DNA from: Lautropia sp.
GTDB taxonomy: Bacteria > Pseudomonadota > Gammaproteobacteria > Burkholderiales > Burkholderiaceae_E
Assembly: GCA_030528325.1 (NCBI GenBank)
Contig: JAUMZD010000036.1
Span: forward strand, 1-39,424
Length of the DNA: 39,424 nt
Reading direction: 5' to 3'
Part shown: positions 1 to 9,432 of the stretch, piece after piece
How the letters are laid out: each line of letters begins with the position of its first letter
Numbering within the stretch: position 1 is the first letter of the stretch
The notes under the pieces: generated by a model
Told to the model about the DNA's origin: nothing
What the model saw: the letters and a program-made list of their open reading frames with translations, nothing else
Databases searched by the model: none
Program-made: the position numbers and the translations under genes

Positions 1-54
1 TCTGCACGCCCAGAGGGGCTTTCGCGGGGACGAATAAGTGCATAACACGCTCTA
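1..54. repeat. Right end of a TA-flanked MITE-like repeat (family A), cut by window edge
   Basis: This is the right-hand part of the same element seen whole at 28417-28686. The segment from CGCCCAGAGGGGCTTTCGCG through GTGCATAACACGCTCTA matches that copy except that the other copy lacks one A in the terminal repeat. It ends in TA, and the next bases (GAGCGTG) mirror the terminus, giving a 16-bp palindrome around the TA. The left part lies outside the window. Confidence 0.8.
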
Positions 55-340
55 GAGCGTGCGACGAAGTTTTGCGTTCGGCGGCTGGCGGGGCGCATCG
101 GGCTTCTTCATGTGAATGCCCCCAGGCCGTCGATGCGTGGGAGCCTGACCGGCGGGAGCCGTTGCGGTCTGCCCGAGGCGGGGCTGCGTATCGGGCGGTG
201 AGCAGGGGGCGGGCGGGCATGCCCGGTTCTGCCGTGTCAGGGAGGCATGGGGGCCGGTTTCGCAGCCCGGATTGGCCGCGCTGGGCCGGTTCTGGTACTC
301 TGCCTTTCCTGATTTTTCCTTCTTCTCACAGACTGACCGA
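55..340. other. Non-coding stretch upstream of rsmD
   Basis: There are 286 bases between the repeat and rsmD. Open frames cross it on both strands, but they lack recognisable protein motifs and look like high-GC shadow frames. No clear promoter hexamers, terminator or RNA gene is visible. The bases just before rsmD are more AT-rich (about 300-330) and could hold its promoter. Confidence 0.4.
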
Positions 341-907
341 ATGGCTTCGCAGATCCGGATCATTGGCGGGCAATGGAAACGCAGCGTGCTGCCGGTGCCT
401 GACAGGGATGGACTGCGCCCGACGCCAGACCGGGTACGGGAGACGCTGTTCAACTGGCTGGGCCAGTCTCTCGATGGCTGGCGCTGTCTCGACGTGTTCG
501 CGGGTACGGGTGCGCTGGGGCTGGAAGCGGCTTCCCGCGGGGCGGCCAGCGTGACGCTGCTCGAACGTGATCCCGGTCTGATCCGCCATTTGCAGGACAG
601 CGTGCGTCGCCTGAAGGCAGAGGCGATCGTGAATGTGATCCGTACCGATGCGGCGCGCTGGCTGACACGGACACCGCCGGTGCCCCAGGACCTGATCCTG
701 CTGGATCCGCCTTTCCGGGCGGGCTGGGTCTCACGCATCCTGCCGGCCGTTCTGCCCTGGCGAGCGCCCGACGGGCTGATCTATGTGGAATCCGACGAGC
801 CGTTGTCAGATGCTGATCTGGCGCAGCAAGGCATGGATGGCCTTGGTGTGATTCGTGCAGGAAAGGCCGGTCAGGTTCATTATCATCTGCTCGCGCCACA
901 GGCTTGA
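341..907 (+). CDS. rsmD: 16S rRNA (guanine(966)-N2)-methyltransferase RsmD
   Basis: Cytoplasmic SAM-dependent enzyme that methylates the exocyclic amine of G966 in 16S rRNA on the assembling 30S subunit. The 188-residue protein begins with the family's IRIIGG..R segment, then RPTPDRVRETLFNWL (26-40), the SAM-binding DVFAGTGALGLEA (51-63) and the catalytic DPPF motif (122-125). The frame is open back to 272, but the upstream residues are not family-like, so the ATG at 341 is chosen although its ribosome site is weak. It is followed after 31 bases by coaD, the usual betaproteobacterial order (rsmD-coaD-ferredoxin), so the three are probably one operon. Confidence 0.93.
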   Translation: MASQIRIIGGQWKRSVLPVPDRDGLRPTPDRVRETLFNWLGQSLDGWRCLDVFAGTGALGLEAASRGAASVTLLERDPGLIRHLQDSVRRLKAEAIVNVIRTDAARWLTRTPPVPQDLILLDPPFRAGWVSRILPAVLPWRAPDGLIYVESDEPLSDADLAQQGMDGLGVIRAGKAGQVHYHLLAPQA

Positions 908-938
908 GCATGGCGCGGCTCGACCCAGAGGTTATTCG

Positions 939-1686
<748 letters not shown>

Positions 1687-1763
1687 AGAAGGACTTCAGA
1701 AAGGCATGGGGTCGATCCGTGCCGCCGTGCGTGGGCGCGCGGTGATCAGGCCCCTCAGACTCC

Positions 1764-3086
1764 TCAGGCACCGAAGCGCGTGGGCGAATAGGGGGCTGGA
1801 TTCGTGAGCGGCGTCTCGCCCGTCATCATCTCGGCCAGCAGCCGGCCGCTGACCGCGCCAAGCGTCAGCCCGTGATGGGCGTGACCGAAATTGAACCAGA
1901 GCCCCTGATGCCGTGCCGCGGGGCCGATGACCGGGCGCATGTCCGGCATGCAGGGGCGGCGTCCCATCCAGGGCTCCCGTTCCACGGCGGTGCCCAGCGG
2001 CCAGAACTGCCGTGCGATGGTTTCGGCATGGCGCAGCTGAAGTGCCTCCGCTGGCGCATCCGGCAGCGTCAGCGAGACGCCGGTGGTCAGTCGCACCCCG
2101 TCCTTCATGTCGGAGAGGACGAAGCCGCCCTTCGAGTCACACATCGGAACCCGAGGCACGGGCTGGCCCGGGTGCGGACGGAAATGCAGGTGATAGCCGC
2201 GTTTGTGAACCAGCGGCATCCGGTAGCCGAGGGGGCGGTAGACATCGGCCGCATCGGGGCCGAGGGCGATGACGACGTGTGCAGCCGCCATGGTGCCGCT
2301 GTCGGTGGCAAGCACCCAGTTCGGGCGATGGGCGCTGTCCTGCCCCGGGGCCGCGCCGGCGGCGGCTCCTTGATACTGCAGACGGCGCGCGTCGGCCCGG
2401 CGTAGCTGGCCGCCACGCTCGACGAAGAGCCGGGCGTAGCCTTTCACCAGATCTCCGGGGGAGGAGACGCTCCAGGGATCGAGCCAGTGGATCGCCCCGG
2501 CCATCCGGGCCTGCGGCAGAAAGCCGGGTTCACGCGCCTTCAGCGCTTCGGCATCCAGCACGTCCGCACGAAGGCGGTAAGGTTCCAGCAGGGCGCGCGC
2601 CTCGGCGGCAGCCAGTGCGAAGGCAGCCGGATCACGATAGATGTCCATCCAGCCGCTTTCCCGGATCAGTGACTGCAGGCCGGCAGCTTTCACCAGGGCA
2701 TCGTGTTCCGTCAGACAGCGCTCGATCAGCGGCAGCATGTCGGCCGCGGCGCGGGCCAGGTTGGCCGGGCTGGAGTGTCGCCAGTAGCGCCACAGCCAGG
2801 GCGTCAGATGCGGCATCGCGCGCCACTGGAAACGGACATCGGGCTGACGGTTGCCGGCATAGCGCATCAGGGTGCGCAGCGAGTAGGGCATGGCATAGGG
2901 GATGACGCTGGCCCGTTCGAGCAACCCGGCGTTGCCATAGCTGGTGCCCTGACCCGGCTCCTGCTGATCCACCAGCACGACGCGCTGTCCACGCTGCTGC
3001 AGGTGCAGGGCCGTGCAGACGCCGACCACGCCAGCACCCAGCACGAGCGTATCGATAGAGGCAGGAGAATGGACGGCGTGGTTCAT
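1764..3086 (-). CDS. FAD-dependent oxidoreductase, D-amino acid dehydrogenase (DadA) family
   Basis: Predicted FAD enzyme of the DAO fold (440 residues) that oxidises the C-N bond of a D- or small amino acid and passes electrons to the respiratory chain rather than to oxygen. The N-terminal dinucleotide motif is G17-A-G-V-V-G22, followed by an acidic strand end (VVLVDQQEPGQGTSYGNAG) in which the GTSYGNAG segment is typical of DadA-like enzymes. The C-terminal region with GLWFNFGHAHHGLTLGAVSGR is the second FAD-contact motif. The frame is open back to 3218, but those residues are not family-like, so the start is put at ATG 3086. No alanine racemase or Lrp gene is nearby, so the substrate (D-alanine versus glycine or proline) stays open. 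Confidence 0.82.
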   Translation of the reverse strand: MNHAVHSPASIDTLVLGAGVVGVCTALHLQQRGQRVVLVDQQEPGQGTSYGNAGLLERASVIPYAMPYSLRTLMRYAGNRQPDVRFQWRAMPHLTPWLWRYWRHSSPANLARAAADMLPLIERCLTEHDALVKAAGLQSLIRESGWMDIYRDPAAFALAAAEARALLEPYRLRADVLDAEALKAREPGFLPQARMAGAIHWLDPWSVSSPGDLVKGYARLFVERGGQLRRADARRLQYQGAAAGAAPGQDSAHRPNWVLATDSGTMAAAHVVIALGPDAADVYRPLGYRMPLVHKRGYHLHFRPHPGQPVPRVPMCDSKGGFVLSDMKDGVRLTTGVSLTLPDAPAEALQLRHAETIARQFWPLGTAVEREPWMGRRPCMPDMRPVIGPAARHQGLWFNFGHAHHGLTLGAVSGRLLAEMMTGETPLTNPAPYSPTRFGA

Positions 3087-3250
3087 GGCGGCAGGCTGTT
3101 GGACATGCGATGCCTTCAAATCTATCAGAAATGCAAAACGCGCTCCGATCCGGGAGGGTCGGTGCGCGTCGGGCCACGGGGGGGCCGTGGGGCCGAACCT
3201 CGCAGGTGGCAGCGGCACGGTCGCGAGGCCGGCTTGCCCGGGTCAGGGCA

Positions 3251-5074
3251 TCAATCGCCCAAGGCGTTCAGCTCGGCTTTCTGGGCATCGTCCAGCAGCT
3301 TCAGCCCCAGCAGGAACGAGGTGTTCGTCCAGCCGAAGCCGCCGGCCGGCACGTATTCGAACAGCGCGCCCACGTTGCCATATTCGGCATCCACCTTGTG
3401 CGAGCCACTTTCGACGTTGAACTTCTCGGTGATCATCCCGTTGTAGTCGACGGCGGCGCGCACCAGCATCTTCAGCCAGGCAAAGGCGGCCTGCCGGGCT
3501 TCTGCCTCGAAACCGTAACGCTTGAGCCCCTCCCAGACCATGATCTGGTGCGGCGCCCAGCCATAGGGGCCATCCCATTGACGCTCGGGGCCTGCCTGCT
3601 GCCTATCGACCGGGCCGGTAGAGGCGATGCCGCCCGCCTTGAGCAGCTGTGGCAGCTGCGATTTCACCAGCCGTTCGGCTTCTTCGGCGGTGCAGCTGCC
3701 TGCCCACAGCGGCAGCAGGTTCGTGATCGACACGAAGGGCTGTTGTGCCTTCCGGTTGACGTTGTAGTCGTAGTAGGTACCATCGGCCTCGTGCCACAGA
3801 TACTGTTTCATCAGTGCCTGACGCCGGGCGGCCTGCTCGCGCCACCAGGCTGCCGTGTACGTGCGGCCGTCCAGCACCACCTCACCGGCGAAATGCTCGT
3901 CGATCATCGACGCCATGTCGGTTTCGGCCCGGTACAGGATGCTGTTCAGATCGACGCAGGCCAGATCGGCGCAGCAGTCGTCGAAGCGGGTCGTCGTGTC
4001 GAGGCCGCTTTCCCGCATGCTGCGGTCATGCACGAAATAACGGTCCAGATCCGGATCGCTGATCTCCTCGTCGTCATAGCGGCGTTCGAATTCCCGTAGC
4101 GGCAGGCCGTGCTTGTCGGCGTATGTCTGCAGGATGAAGTCGAAGTGGCCGGGTTCGGTTTCCTTGGGGCGCCCCTTGCCTTCGCCGAAATAGCGGTTCA
4201 GGCCGATGCCCGTCAGGTGGGTGGCCGGGTTCATCCAGACCGTTTCGTACTCCTTCGCGGCAATCGCCAGGTGCTCCTTCAGCCATTCGCCGGAGACCTG
4301 ATTGCCGTAGGCCTTCATGAAGGCGTGCAGGTATGCGGTGTAGAACGGTGGCTGCGAGCGGGTCAGGTAGTAGCTGCGGTTGGCATTGAGCATCTTGCCG
4401 TAGTAGCGGATCTGGTAGGCCATGTTCTCCAGCATGCCGCGCGCCAGCTCGTACTGGTCATGCTCGATCAGCCCCAGGGCGATGAAATAGCTGTCCCAGC
4501 CATACATTTCGTTGAAGCGCCCGCCGGGTACCACATAAGGCAGGGGCTGCCGGCTGTCGGCATCGTATTTCAGCGCGAGCAGCCCTGGCTTGTATTCGAT
4601 CTCCTTCAGGTAGGCCTCCGACAGTACGGCCGGTAGCGGCATCACGACGATGTTGTCGTGAGCGGCCGTGATGCGACGGTAATAGACCAACCCTTCGCTA
4701 TCGTTTTCCGGCACATACAGGTACTGCTTGTCGCTGCTGCGCTTTTCGTCGGAGAGGGTGTTCAGCAGACCCGCTTCGTCGATGCGACGCGTGAGCGTCT
4801 TCCAGTAGTGATGACGCATCAGATGGTCGATGCGTGACAGCGGAGGCAGCTCGATCCGCACGCTGTCGATCTCGCCATCCTCGCTCAGCCAGATTTCCTG
4901 CAGCAGGTTCGCCAGGTGATAGGTGCCCTTCACGCTGAGCGTCTCGCCGTTCGTGCCCTGCAGCACGAAATGCTTTGGTCCCTTGTCTTCGACGGTGATG
5001 GTCCTGCTGCCGTCGGTGTCCTCCTGCTTCAGCAGGGCTTTCAGGGCTTCCGGTTTATTGATGTGCAGCTTCAT
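3251..5074 (-). CDS. GH37 alpha,alpha-trehalase, fungal neutral-trehalase-like
   Basis: Hydrolyses trehalose to two glucose units by inversion. Both trehalase signatures are present: PGGRFNEMYGWDSY (183-196) and, near the C-terminus, QWDGPYGWAP. The 607-residue protein has no signal peptide, so it is cytoplasmic. The N-terminus is unusual: residues 19-34 read DTDGSRTITVEDKGPK, with acidic and polar residues D19, D21, S23, T25 and D30 spaced like the calcium-binding loop of fungal neutral trehalases (Nth1), followed by a GTYHLANLLQE segment also reminiscent of those enzymes. Bacterial TreA/TreF lack this part. It lies upstream of the DadA-like gene on the same strand, 164 bases apart. Trehalose synthesis genes are not in the window. 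Confidence 0.88.
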   Translation of the reverse strand: MKLHINKPEALKALLKQEDTDGSRTITVEDKGPKHFVLQGTNGETLSVKGTYHLANLLQEIWLSEDGEIDSVRIELPPLSRIDHLMRHHYWKTLTRRIDEAGLLNTLSDEKRSSDKQYLYVPENDSEGLVYYRRITAAHDNIVVMPLPAVLSEAYLKEIEYKPGLLALKYDADSRQPLPYVVPGGRFNEMYGWDSYFIALGLIEHDQYELARGMLENMAYQIRYYGKMLNANRSYYLTRSQPPFYTAYLHAFMKAYGNQVSGEWLKEHLAIAAKEYETVWMNPATHLTGIGLNRYFGEGKGRPKETEPGHFDFILQTYADKHGLPLREFERRYDDEEISDPDLDRYFVHDRSMRESGLDTTTRFDDCCADLACVDLNSILYRAETDMASMIDEHFAGEVVLDGRTYTAAWWREQAARRQALMKQYLWHEADGTYYDYNVNRKAQQPFVSITNLLPLWAGSCTAEEAERLVKSQLPQLLKAGGIASTGPVDRQQAGPERQWDGPYGWAPHQIMVWEGLKRYGFEAEARQAAFAWLKMLVRAAVDYNGMITEKFNVESGSHKVDAEYGNVGALFEYVPAGGFGWTNTSFLLGLKLLDDAQKAELNALGD

Positions 5075-5130
5075 GGTCGTTGATGAATGGGGTCGTTGAA
5101 CACAGGGGCACGATGCATCGTAAGAGGGCC

Positions 5131-5155
5131 GCCCGATCGGTGTGGTGCATCGGGC
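5131..5155. other. Small inverted repeat between trehalase and ppk1
   Basis: GCCCGAT at 5131-5137 pairs perfectly with ATCGGGC at 5149-5155 around an 11-base loop, downstream of the ppk1 stop on the minus strand. There is no T-run, so it is at best a weak rho-independent terminator or a 3' end stabilising hairpin. Confidence 0.3.
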
Positions 5156-5176
5156 TGCGTCCGGTTTTCACCCGTT

Positions 5177-7243
5177 TCAGCCTTGTGCGAGCTTTTTCAG
5201 CAACCGCTGCTGCGCATCATGTTCGGGTGACATCAGCTCGCCGGAGAGGTGGTAGTTGCCTGCCTCATCCATCTTCCAGCTGGCCGTGTCCGGCTGCAGA
5301 TAATTGAGCAGCCCTTCCTCGATCACGCGCCGTTTCAGACTGTTGTCCTTCAGCGGAAAAGCCACTTCGACCCGGCGGAAGAAATTGCGCTCCATCCAGT
5401 CGGCCGAGGCCAGCCAGAGCAGCTCCCTGCCGTCGGCCCAGAAATAATAGATGCGGCTGTGCTCGAGGAATCGCCCCAGCACCGAGGTGACCCGGATGTT
5501 CTCGGACAGTCCCGGAATGCCGGGGCGCAGGGCGCAGACGCCGCGCACGATCAGGTCGATCTGCACGCCGGCCGAGCTGGCCTCGTAAAGGGCCTCGATG
5601 ATCCGCTCTTCGAGCAGGGCGTTCATCTTGGCGATGATGCGGGCCTTCCGGCCGGCGCGCGCGGCCTCGGTTTCGCGCTGGATGGCTTGCAGCAGTGTGC
5701 CGTGCAGCCGGAAGGGCGCCTGAAGCAGCGCCTTCAGGCTGCCGGCGGTGCCCAGACCTGTCAGACGCCGGAACACTTCCTGCACGTCACTGCAGATTTC
5801 CTCGTCTGCCGTGAACAGGCCGAAATCCTCGTACAGGCGGGCGGTACGGGGGTGGTAGTTGCCGGTGCCGAGGTGGGCGTAGCGTTGCAGGCCGTGATGT
5901 TCACGGCGGATCACCAGTGCGAGCTTGGCGTGGGTCTTGTGTCCGACGACGCCATAGACCACGTGCGCACCCACTTCTTCCAGCTTGGCGGCCCAGTTGA
6001 TGTTGGTTTCCTCGTCGAATCGGGCCATCAGCTCGAGCACGACCGTCACTTCCTTGCCGGCGCGGGCAGCCTCGACGAGAGACTCCATCAGAACCGAATC
6101 GGCACCGGTCCGGTAGATGGTCTGCTTGATCGACACGACCTGCGGATCACGGGCAGCACTGCGCAGGAAGTCCATCACCGGGTGGAAGGATTCGTAGGGA
6201 TGATGCAGCAGCACATCCCCCTGCTTGATGACATCGAACAGGTCTTTCTTCAGCAGTGCCGGGGGCTGGCTGGGGGTGAAGGCAGGGAACTTCAGATCGG
6301 GCCGATCCACCAGGTCGATGACTCGGGTATAGCGGCTCAGATCCACCGAGCCGTCGACCAGGTAGCAGTCGTCGTCCTCCAGATCGAATTCCTTGCGCAG
6401 CCGCTCGGCCACCGCCGGGTTGATGTCGGCCGACATTTCCAGCCGGACGCCACGTCCCCACGGACGTTGATCCAGCTCGTCGCTCAGCGCGCTGCGCAGG
6501 TTCGTCATTTCCTCCTCGTCCACGAACAGGTCGCTGTTGCGGGTGAGACGGAACGAGCACTGGGTCTTGACGGTCAGCCCGGGGAACAGCTTGTCCATGA
6601 AGCCCTTGACGAGGGCCGAGAGCAGGACCACCCCGTGCGGCACCTCCGCGATCTCGGGCGGTACGCGCAGGGCGCGGGGCAGCACCCGTGGCGCCTGGAC
6701 GATCGCCAGGCCGGGCCGACGGCCGAAGGCATCACGGCCATCCAGCTCGACCGCAAAATTGAGGGTCTTGCTGGAGATGCGTGGGAAGGGATGGGCAGGG
6801 TCGAGGGCGATGGGCGTCAGCAGCGGCTCGATTTCCTTCAGGAAGACCTCGTGCGCCCATGCGCGCTGTGCCGGTGTCCAGTCGTGTGGGTGCAGGATGC
6901 GGACGCCTTCCTCCTGCAGGGCGGGCAGCAGCTCGTTCTTCAGCACCTCATACTGCCGCTGGATCAGTTCCCGTGTCGTGGCGGCCAGGGCGCGGATTTC
7001 GTTGCGGGCCGTCACGGCGACAGCGGTGTCGCTGCGCTGCAGCTCCTTCAGTTCGGCCACGCGGATTTCGAACATCTCGTCGATGTTGCTCGCCACGATC
7101 GTGATGTAGCGCAGTCTTTCCAGCAGTGGCACGCGCGGGCTTTCGGCCAGGTTCAGTACGCGGCGGTTGAAGGCGAGAATGCCCTGCTCGCGGTTCAGCG
7201 GGGGCAGGGAGCTGGCAGCAAGGGGGTGTAGGGTGTCATTCAC
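5177..7243 (-). CDS. ppk1: Polyphosphate kinase 1
   Basis: Reversibly polymerises the gamma-phosphate of ATP into inorganic polyphosphate; membrane-associated and important for stress and phosphate storage. The 688-residue length is that of PPK1. The N-terminal domain holds FNRRVLNLAESPRVPLLERL and the ASNIDEMFEIRV segment. The two catalytic-domain histidines are visible: H438 in GHKTHAKL, matching the autophosphorylated His of E. coli PPK, and H457 in HLGTGNYHP. The frame opens with a GTG codon (7243) as there is no better internal ATG; the ribosome site is weak. It is divergent from ppx, the polyphosphatase, separated by 412 bases, a common arrangement that allows joint control of polyphosphate level. 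No convincing Pho box is seen. Confidence 0.95.
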   Translation of the reverse strand: MNDTLHPLAASSLPPLNREQGILAFNRRVLNLAESPRVPLLERLRYITIVASNIDEMFEIRVAELKELQRSDTAVAVTARNEIRALAATTRELIQRQYEVLKNELLPALQEEGVRILHPHDWTPAQRAWAHEVFLKEIEPLLTPIALDPAHPFPRISSKTLNFAVELDGRDAFGRRPGLAIVQAPRVLPRALRVPPEIAEVPHGVVLLSALVKGFMDKLFPGLTVKTQCSFRLTRNSDLFVDEEEMTNLRSALSDELDQRPWGRGVRLEMSADINPAVAERLRKEFDLEDDDCYLVDGSVDLSRYTRVIDLVDRPDLKFPAFTPSQPPALLKKDLFDVIKQGDVLLHHPYESFHPVMDFLRSAARDPQVVSIKQTIYRTGADSVLMESLVEAARAGKEVTVVLELMARFDEETNINWAAKLEEVGAHVVYGVVGHKTHAKLALVIRREHHGLQRYAHLGTGNYHPRTARLYEDFGLFTADEEICSDVQEVFRRLTGLGTAGSLKALLQAPFRLHGTLLQAIQRETEAARAGRKARIIAKMNALLEERIIEALYEASSAGVQIDLIVRGVCALRPGIPGLSENIRVTSVLGRFLEHSRIYYFWADGRELLWLASADWMERNFFRRVEVAFPLKDNSLKRRVIEEGLLNYLQPDTASWKMDEAGNYHLSGELMSPEHDAQQRLLKKLAQG

Positions 7244-7412
7244 GGCAGGGACGGTCTGGGAAGAGCCGCCGGGCGGGACAGCGAACCGCGGGCACGGCCG
7301 TGTCCGGCGCCAGGCAGGCGAGGCAATGAGGGTACTGCCGGCATCTTCGGCCGGGGGCGGGGGCGCGTCAAGAGGGCGCGGCGCTCATGTTGCGGCAGCC
7401 GTCGTCGAGGAG

Positions 7413-7434
7413 CCCAGGCTCCCGGGAGCCTGGG
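7413..7434. repeat. 22-bp perfect palindrome, fused ends of repeat family B
   Basis: The half CCCAGGCTCCC is followed directly by its reverse complement GGGAGCCTGGG and then GCGGC. The GCCCAGGCTCCC half is the same sequence that closes the family B element at 9361-9374, so this may be two element ends joined after loss of the middle. It lies in the ppk1-ppx intergenic region. Confidence 0.5.
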
Positions 7435-7593
7435 CGGCCGCCCCGGCATGCTGGGTGCCGATCAGGGAAGGGCCGTTGGGGGAAGGGGAAATACCGCTTT
7501 GTTTTCATCTGTTTAGCAGGCGGATGTCGCGTACTGCCGGTGAGTGTCGGGGTGCGGGGCACTGGCAATGGGCTGGCCGGAGCCGGTCTTCTG

Positions 7594-7612
7594 ACCCGTG
7601 ACCGGGTTTTTT
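7594..7612 (+). terminator. Weak terminator- or attenuator-like hairpin before ppx
   Basis: ACCCG (7594-7598) pairs with CGGGT (7603-7607) around TGAC, followed directly by a run of six T to 7612. The stem is only five base pairs. It sits about 45 bases before the ppx start on the same strand, where it could end a short leader transcript or act as an attenuator. The low stem strength keeps confidence low. Confidence 0.3.
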
Positions 7613-7655
7613 GTTGCAGAATGCGACCCATGCAATCGTTTGACATGCCCGCCTC

Positions 7656-9194
7656 ATGAGCGTTCCCGCCGCACGAAAACCCCTGGCTGCCGTCGACCTT
7701 GGGTCCAACAGTTTCAGGCTGTTGATTGCCGAAATCGATCATTCATCAGCGGGCCCGCAGCTGCGGATACTCGACCAGATCAAGGAAACCGTGCGCCTTG
7801 GTGCCGGTCTGGATCAGGACGGTGAACTGACGGAAGAAGCCCAGCAGCGAGCCCTGCAGGCTCTCGGCCGTTTTGCCGAAAGGCTTCACGGCCTGAAGCT
7901 GGAGTCGTTCCGGGCCGTGGCCACCAATACCTTCCGGGTTGCCCGCAATGTGGGCAGCTTCCTGAAGCAGGCCAGTGCCGTCCTTGGGCACCCGATCGAA
8001 GTCGTGGCAGGGCGTGAGGAGGCACGACTGATCTACCTGGGGGCTGCCCACAGCCTGCCGCAGGATCATCTGCCTCGTCTTGTGGTCGATATCGGTGGTG
8101 GTTCGACCGAATGCATCATCGGTGTCGACGAGCTGCCCAGACGGCGGGAGTCCCTGCAGATCGGTTCGGTGGCGCTGACCCAGCTTTTCTTCAAAAACGG
8201 CAAGCTGACGCGTGGCGCGATGCGGCGTGCGCGCGTGCACTGCGGTGAGCAGCTGGCGGCCCATGCCCGTGGCTTCCAGCGGCTGGGATGGGCGTATGCG
8301 GTGGGCACCTCGGGCACGGCCAAGGCCCTGCTACAGATGCTGGAGGCCATCCGTGGCGATACGGCCATCACGCGTGAGGGCTTGAGCCTTCTCGAGGATC
8401 TGTGCGTGAAGGCCGGCCATGTGGACGAACTCGATCTGCCCGGCCTCAAACCCGACCGGCGGCCGGTGATCGGCGGCGGTCTCGCGGCCATGCAGGCCGT
8501 GTTCGATGAGTTGGGCATCGAATCGATGCGCTACTGCGAAGGGGCGCTGCGGGAGGGAATTCTGTACGATCTGCTGGGCCGGGAGTCTGGCTCGGATCAG
8601 CGGGAGATCACCATCAGTCATCTGGTCGAACGTTACCGCATGGATGATGCGCATGGTCGCAAGGTGGCCGAGGTCGCCTGCATGCTGCTCGCCAGCCTGA
8701 CCGAAGGGCGGGTGGTCTGTGGCCAGTCGCATGAGGCCGACAGCATGGTCTGGGCCGCCCGAATCCGGGAGATAGGCTCCTTCATTGCTCACGACAATGC
8801 CCACAAGCACGGCGCCTACATCGTGGCCAACGCGGATCTGCCCGGGTTTTCTGCCATGGAGCAGGAGGAAATGTCACTGCTGGTGCTGGGCCAGACCGGG
8901 GGGCTGAAGAAGATCCGCCAGCTGAACCCCACCATCGAGCAGTGGCGGATGCTGCTGTGCCTGCGCATCGCCGTCATCCTGCAGCGTCGCCGCGATGGTC
9001 GTGAGACGCCGATCGAGATCTGCCCCCTGCCCGGTGAGGCGGATGCGGGATGGGATCTGTTCCTCCCGGCCGAGTGGGCGCAGCAGCATCCGCTGACCGA
9101 TGAATCCCTGCGTCGGGAGGTGGAGGAATGGCAGCGTGTCGGCGTCTTCAGGGAGGTTCGCTACCGGTCGATCGGCCTGGAAGAGGAAGCTTGA
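7656..9194 (+). CDS. ppx: Exopolyphosphatase, Ppx/GppA family
   Basis: Removes terminal phosphates from polyphosphate, and in some members hydrolyses pppGpp. The 512-residue protein has the actin/HSP70-like fold signatures: AAVDLGSNSFRLLI (phosphate 1 loop, residues 11-24), VVDIGGGSTECIIG (phosphate 2 loop) with the conserved Gly-rich turn, the upstream acidic GREEARLIYLGA, and the YAVGTSGTAKAL adenosine-type motif. The C-terminal HD-like helical domain contains the ISHLVERYRMDDAHG segment. The ATG at 7656 is used; an upstream ATG at 7630 is out of frame and no strong Shine-Dalgarno is present. It is divergent from ppk1, giving opposing synthesis and breakdown of polyphosphate. Ppx and GppA cannot be separated by eye, but the neighbour favours Ppx. 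Confidence 0.92.
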   Translation: MSVPAARKPLAAVDLGSNSFRLLIAEIDHSSAGPQLRILDQIKETVRLGAGLDQDGELTEEAQQRALQALGRFAERLHGLKLESFRAVATNTFRVARNVGSFLKQASAVLGHPIEVVAGREEARLIYLGAAHSLPQDHLPRLVVDIGGGSTECIIGVDELPRRRESLQIGSVALTQLFFKNGKLTRGAMRRARVHCGEQLAAHARGFQRLGWAYAVGTSGTAKALLQMLEAIRGDTAITREGLSLLEDLCVKAGHVDELDLPGLKPDRRPVIGGGLAAMQAVFDELGIESMRYCEGALREGILYDLLGRESGSDQREITISHLVERYRMDDAHGRKVAEVACMLLASLTEGRVVCGQSHEADSMVWAARIREIGSFIAHDNAHKHGAYIVANADLPGFSAMEQEEMSLLVLGQTGGLKKIRQLNPTIEQWRMLLCLRIAVILQRRRDGRETPIEICPLPGEADAGWDLFLPAEWAQQHPLTDESLRREVEEWQRVGVFREVRYRSIGLEEEA

Positions 9195-9216
9195 GCAGGG
9201 CTGTCCGGGCTGACCG

Positions 9217-9380
9217 GGGGGGCAGGAAAGTCGCGGGCTGCAAACCGGCCGCGCCGGCCCATTTTGCACCCGCTTCTTGCCCCATGGCACCGGCTATGGG
9301 GCGGCGAATCGGGCACGAACCGTGCTCGGCGGGGCCGGTTTTCGCCTTCGCGATTCCTGCCGCCCAGGCTCCCAGGGCAT
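9217..9380. repeat. Family B interspersed repeat, longest copy
   Basis: Starts with GGCAGGAAAGTCGCGGGCTG (9221-9240) and ends with CGCGATTCCTGCCGCCCAGG (9349-9368) plus CTCCCAGG; the two ends are inverted relatives of each other, so the unit resembles a MITE or REP-type element of about 160 bp. Bases 9221-9305 recur inverted near 34500-34578 with only a few changes, and 9221-9252 recur exactly at 35359-35390. It fills the gap between ppx and the acidic protein gene and has no coding content. Confidence 0.7.
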
Positions 9381-9432
9381 GTGTCGGCGATATTGCGTGC
9401 ATGATTATGAATGATGTGTCAGGAGGGCTCTC

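Larger units (their letters stand above)
7244..7655. other. ppk1-ppx divergent intergenic region
   Basis: 412 bases without a convincing gene. It must contain the promoters of both flanking genes. It includes a perfect 22-bp palindrome at 7413-7434 related to the ends of repeat family B, an AT-richer stretch around 7480-7530, and a short GC hairpin followed by six T at 7594-7612 just ahead of ppx. Short frames crossing it show no protein-like features. Confidence 0.5.

Noticed and set aside
52..738. Minus-strand frame across the left edge and rsmD
   Set aside because: Overlaps rsmD fully in its conserved part; Arg/Pro/Ser-rich translation without family features.
5249..7231. Long open frame on the plus strand opposite ppk1 (660 codons)
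   Set aside because: Antisense shadow of ppk1; no start context and no recognisable motif.
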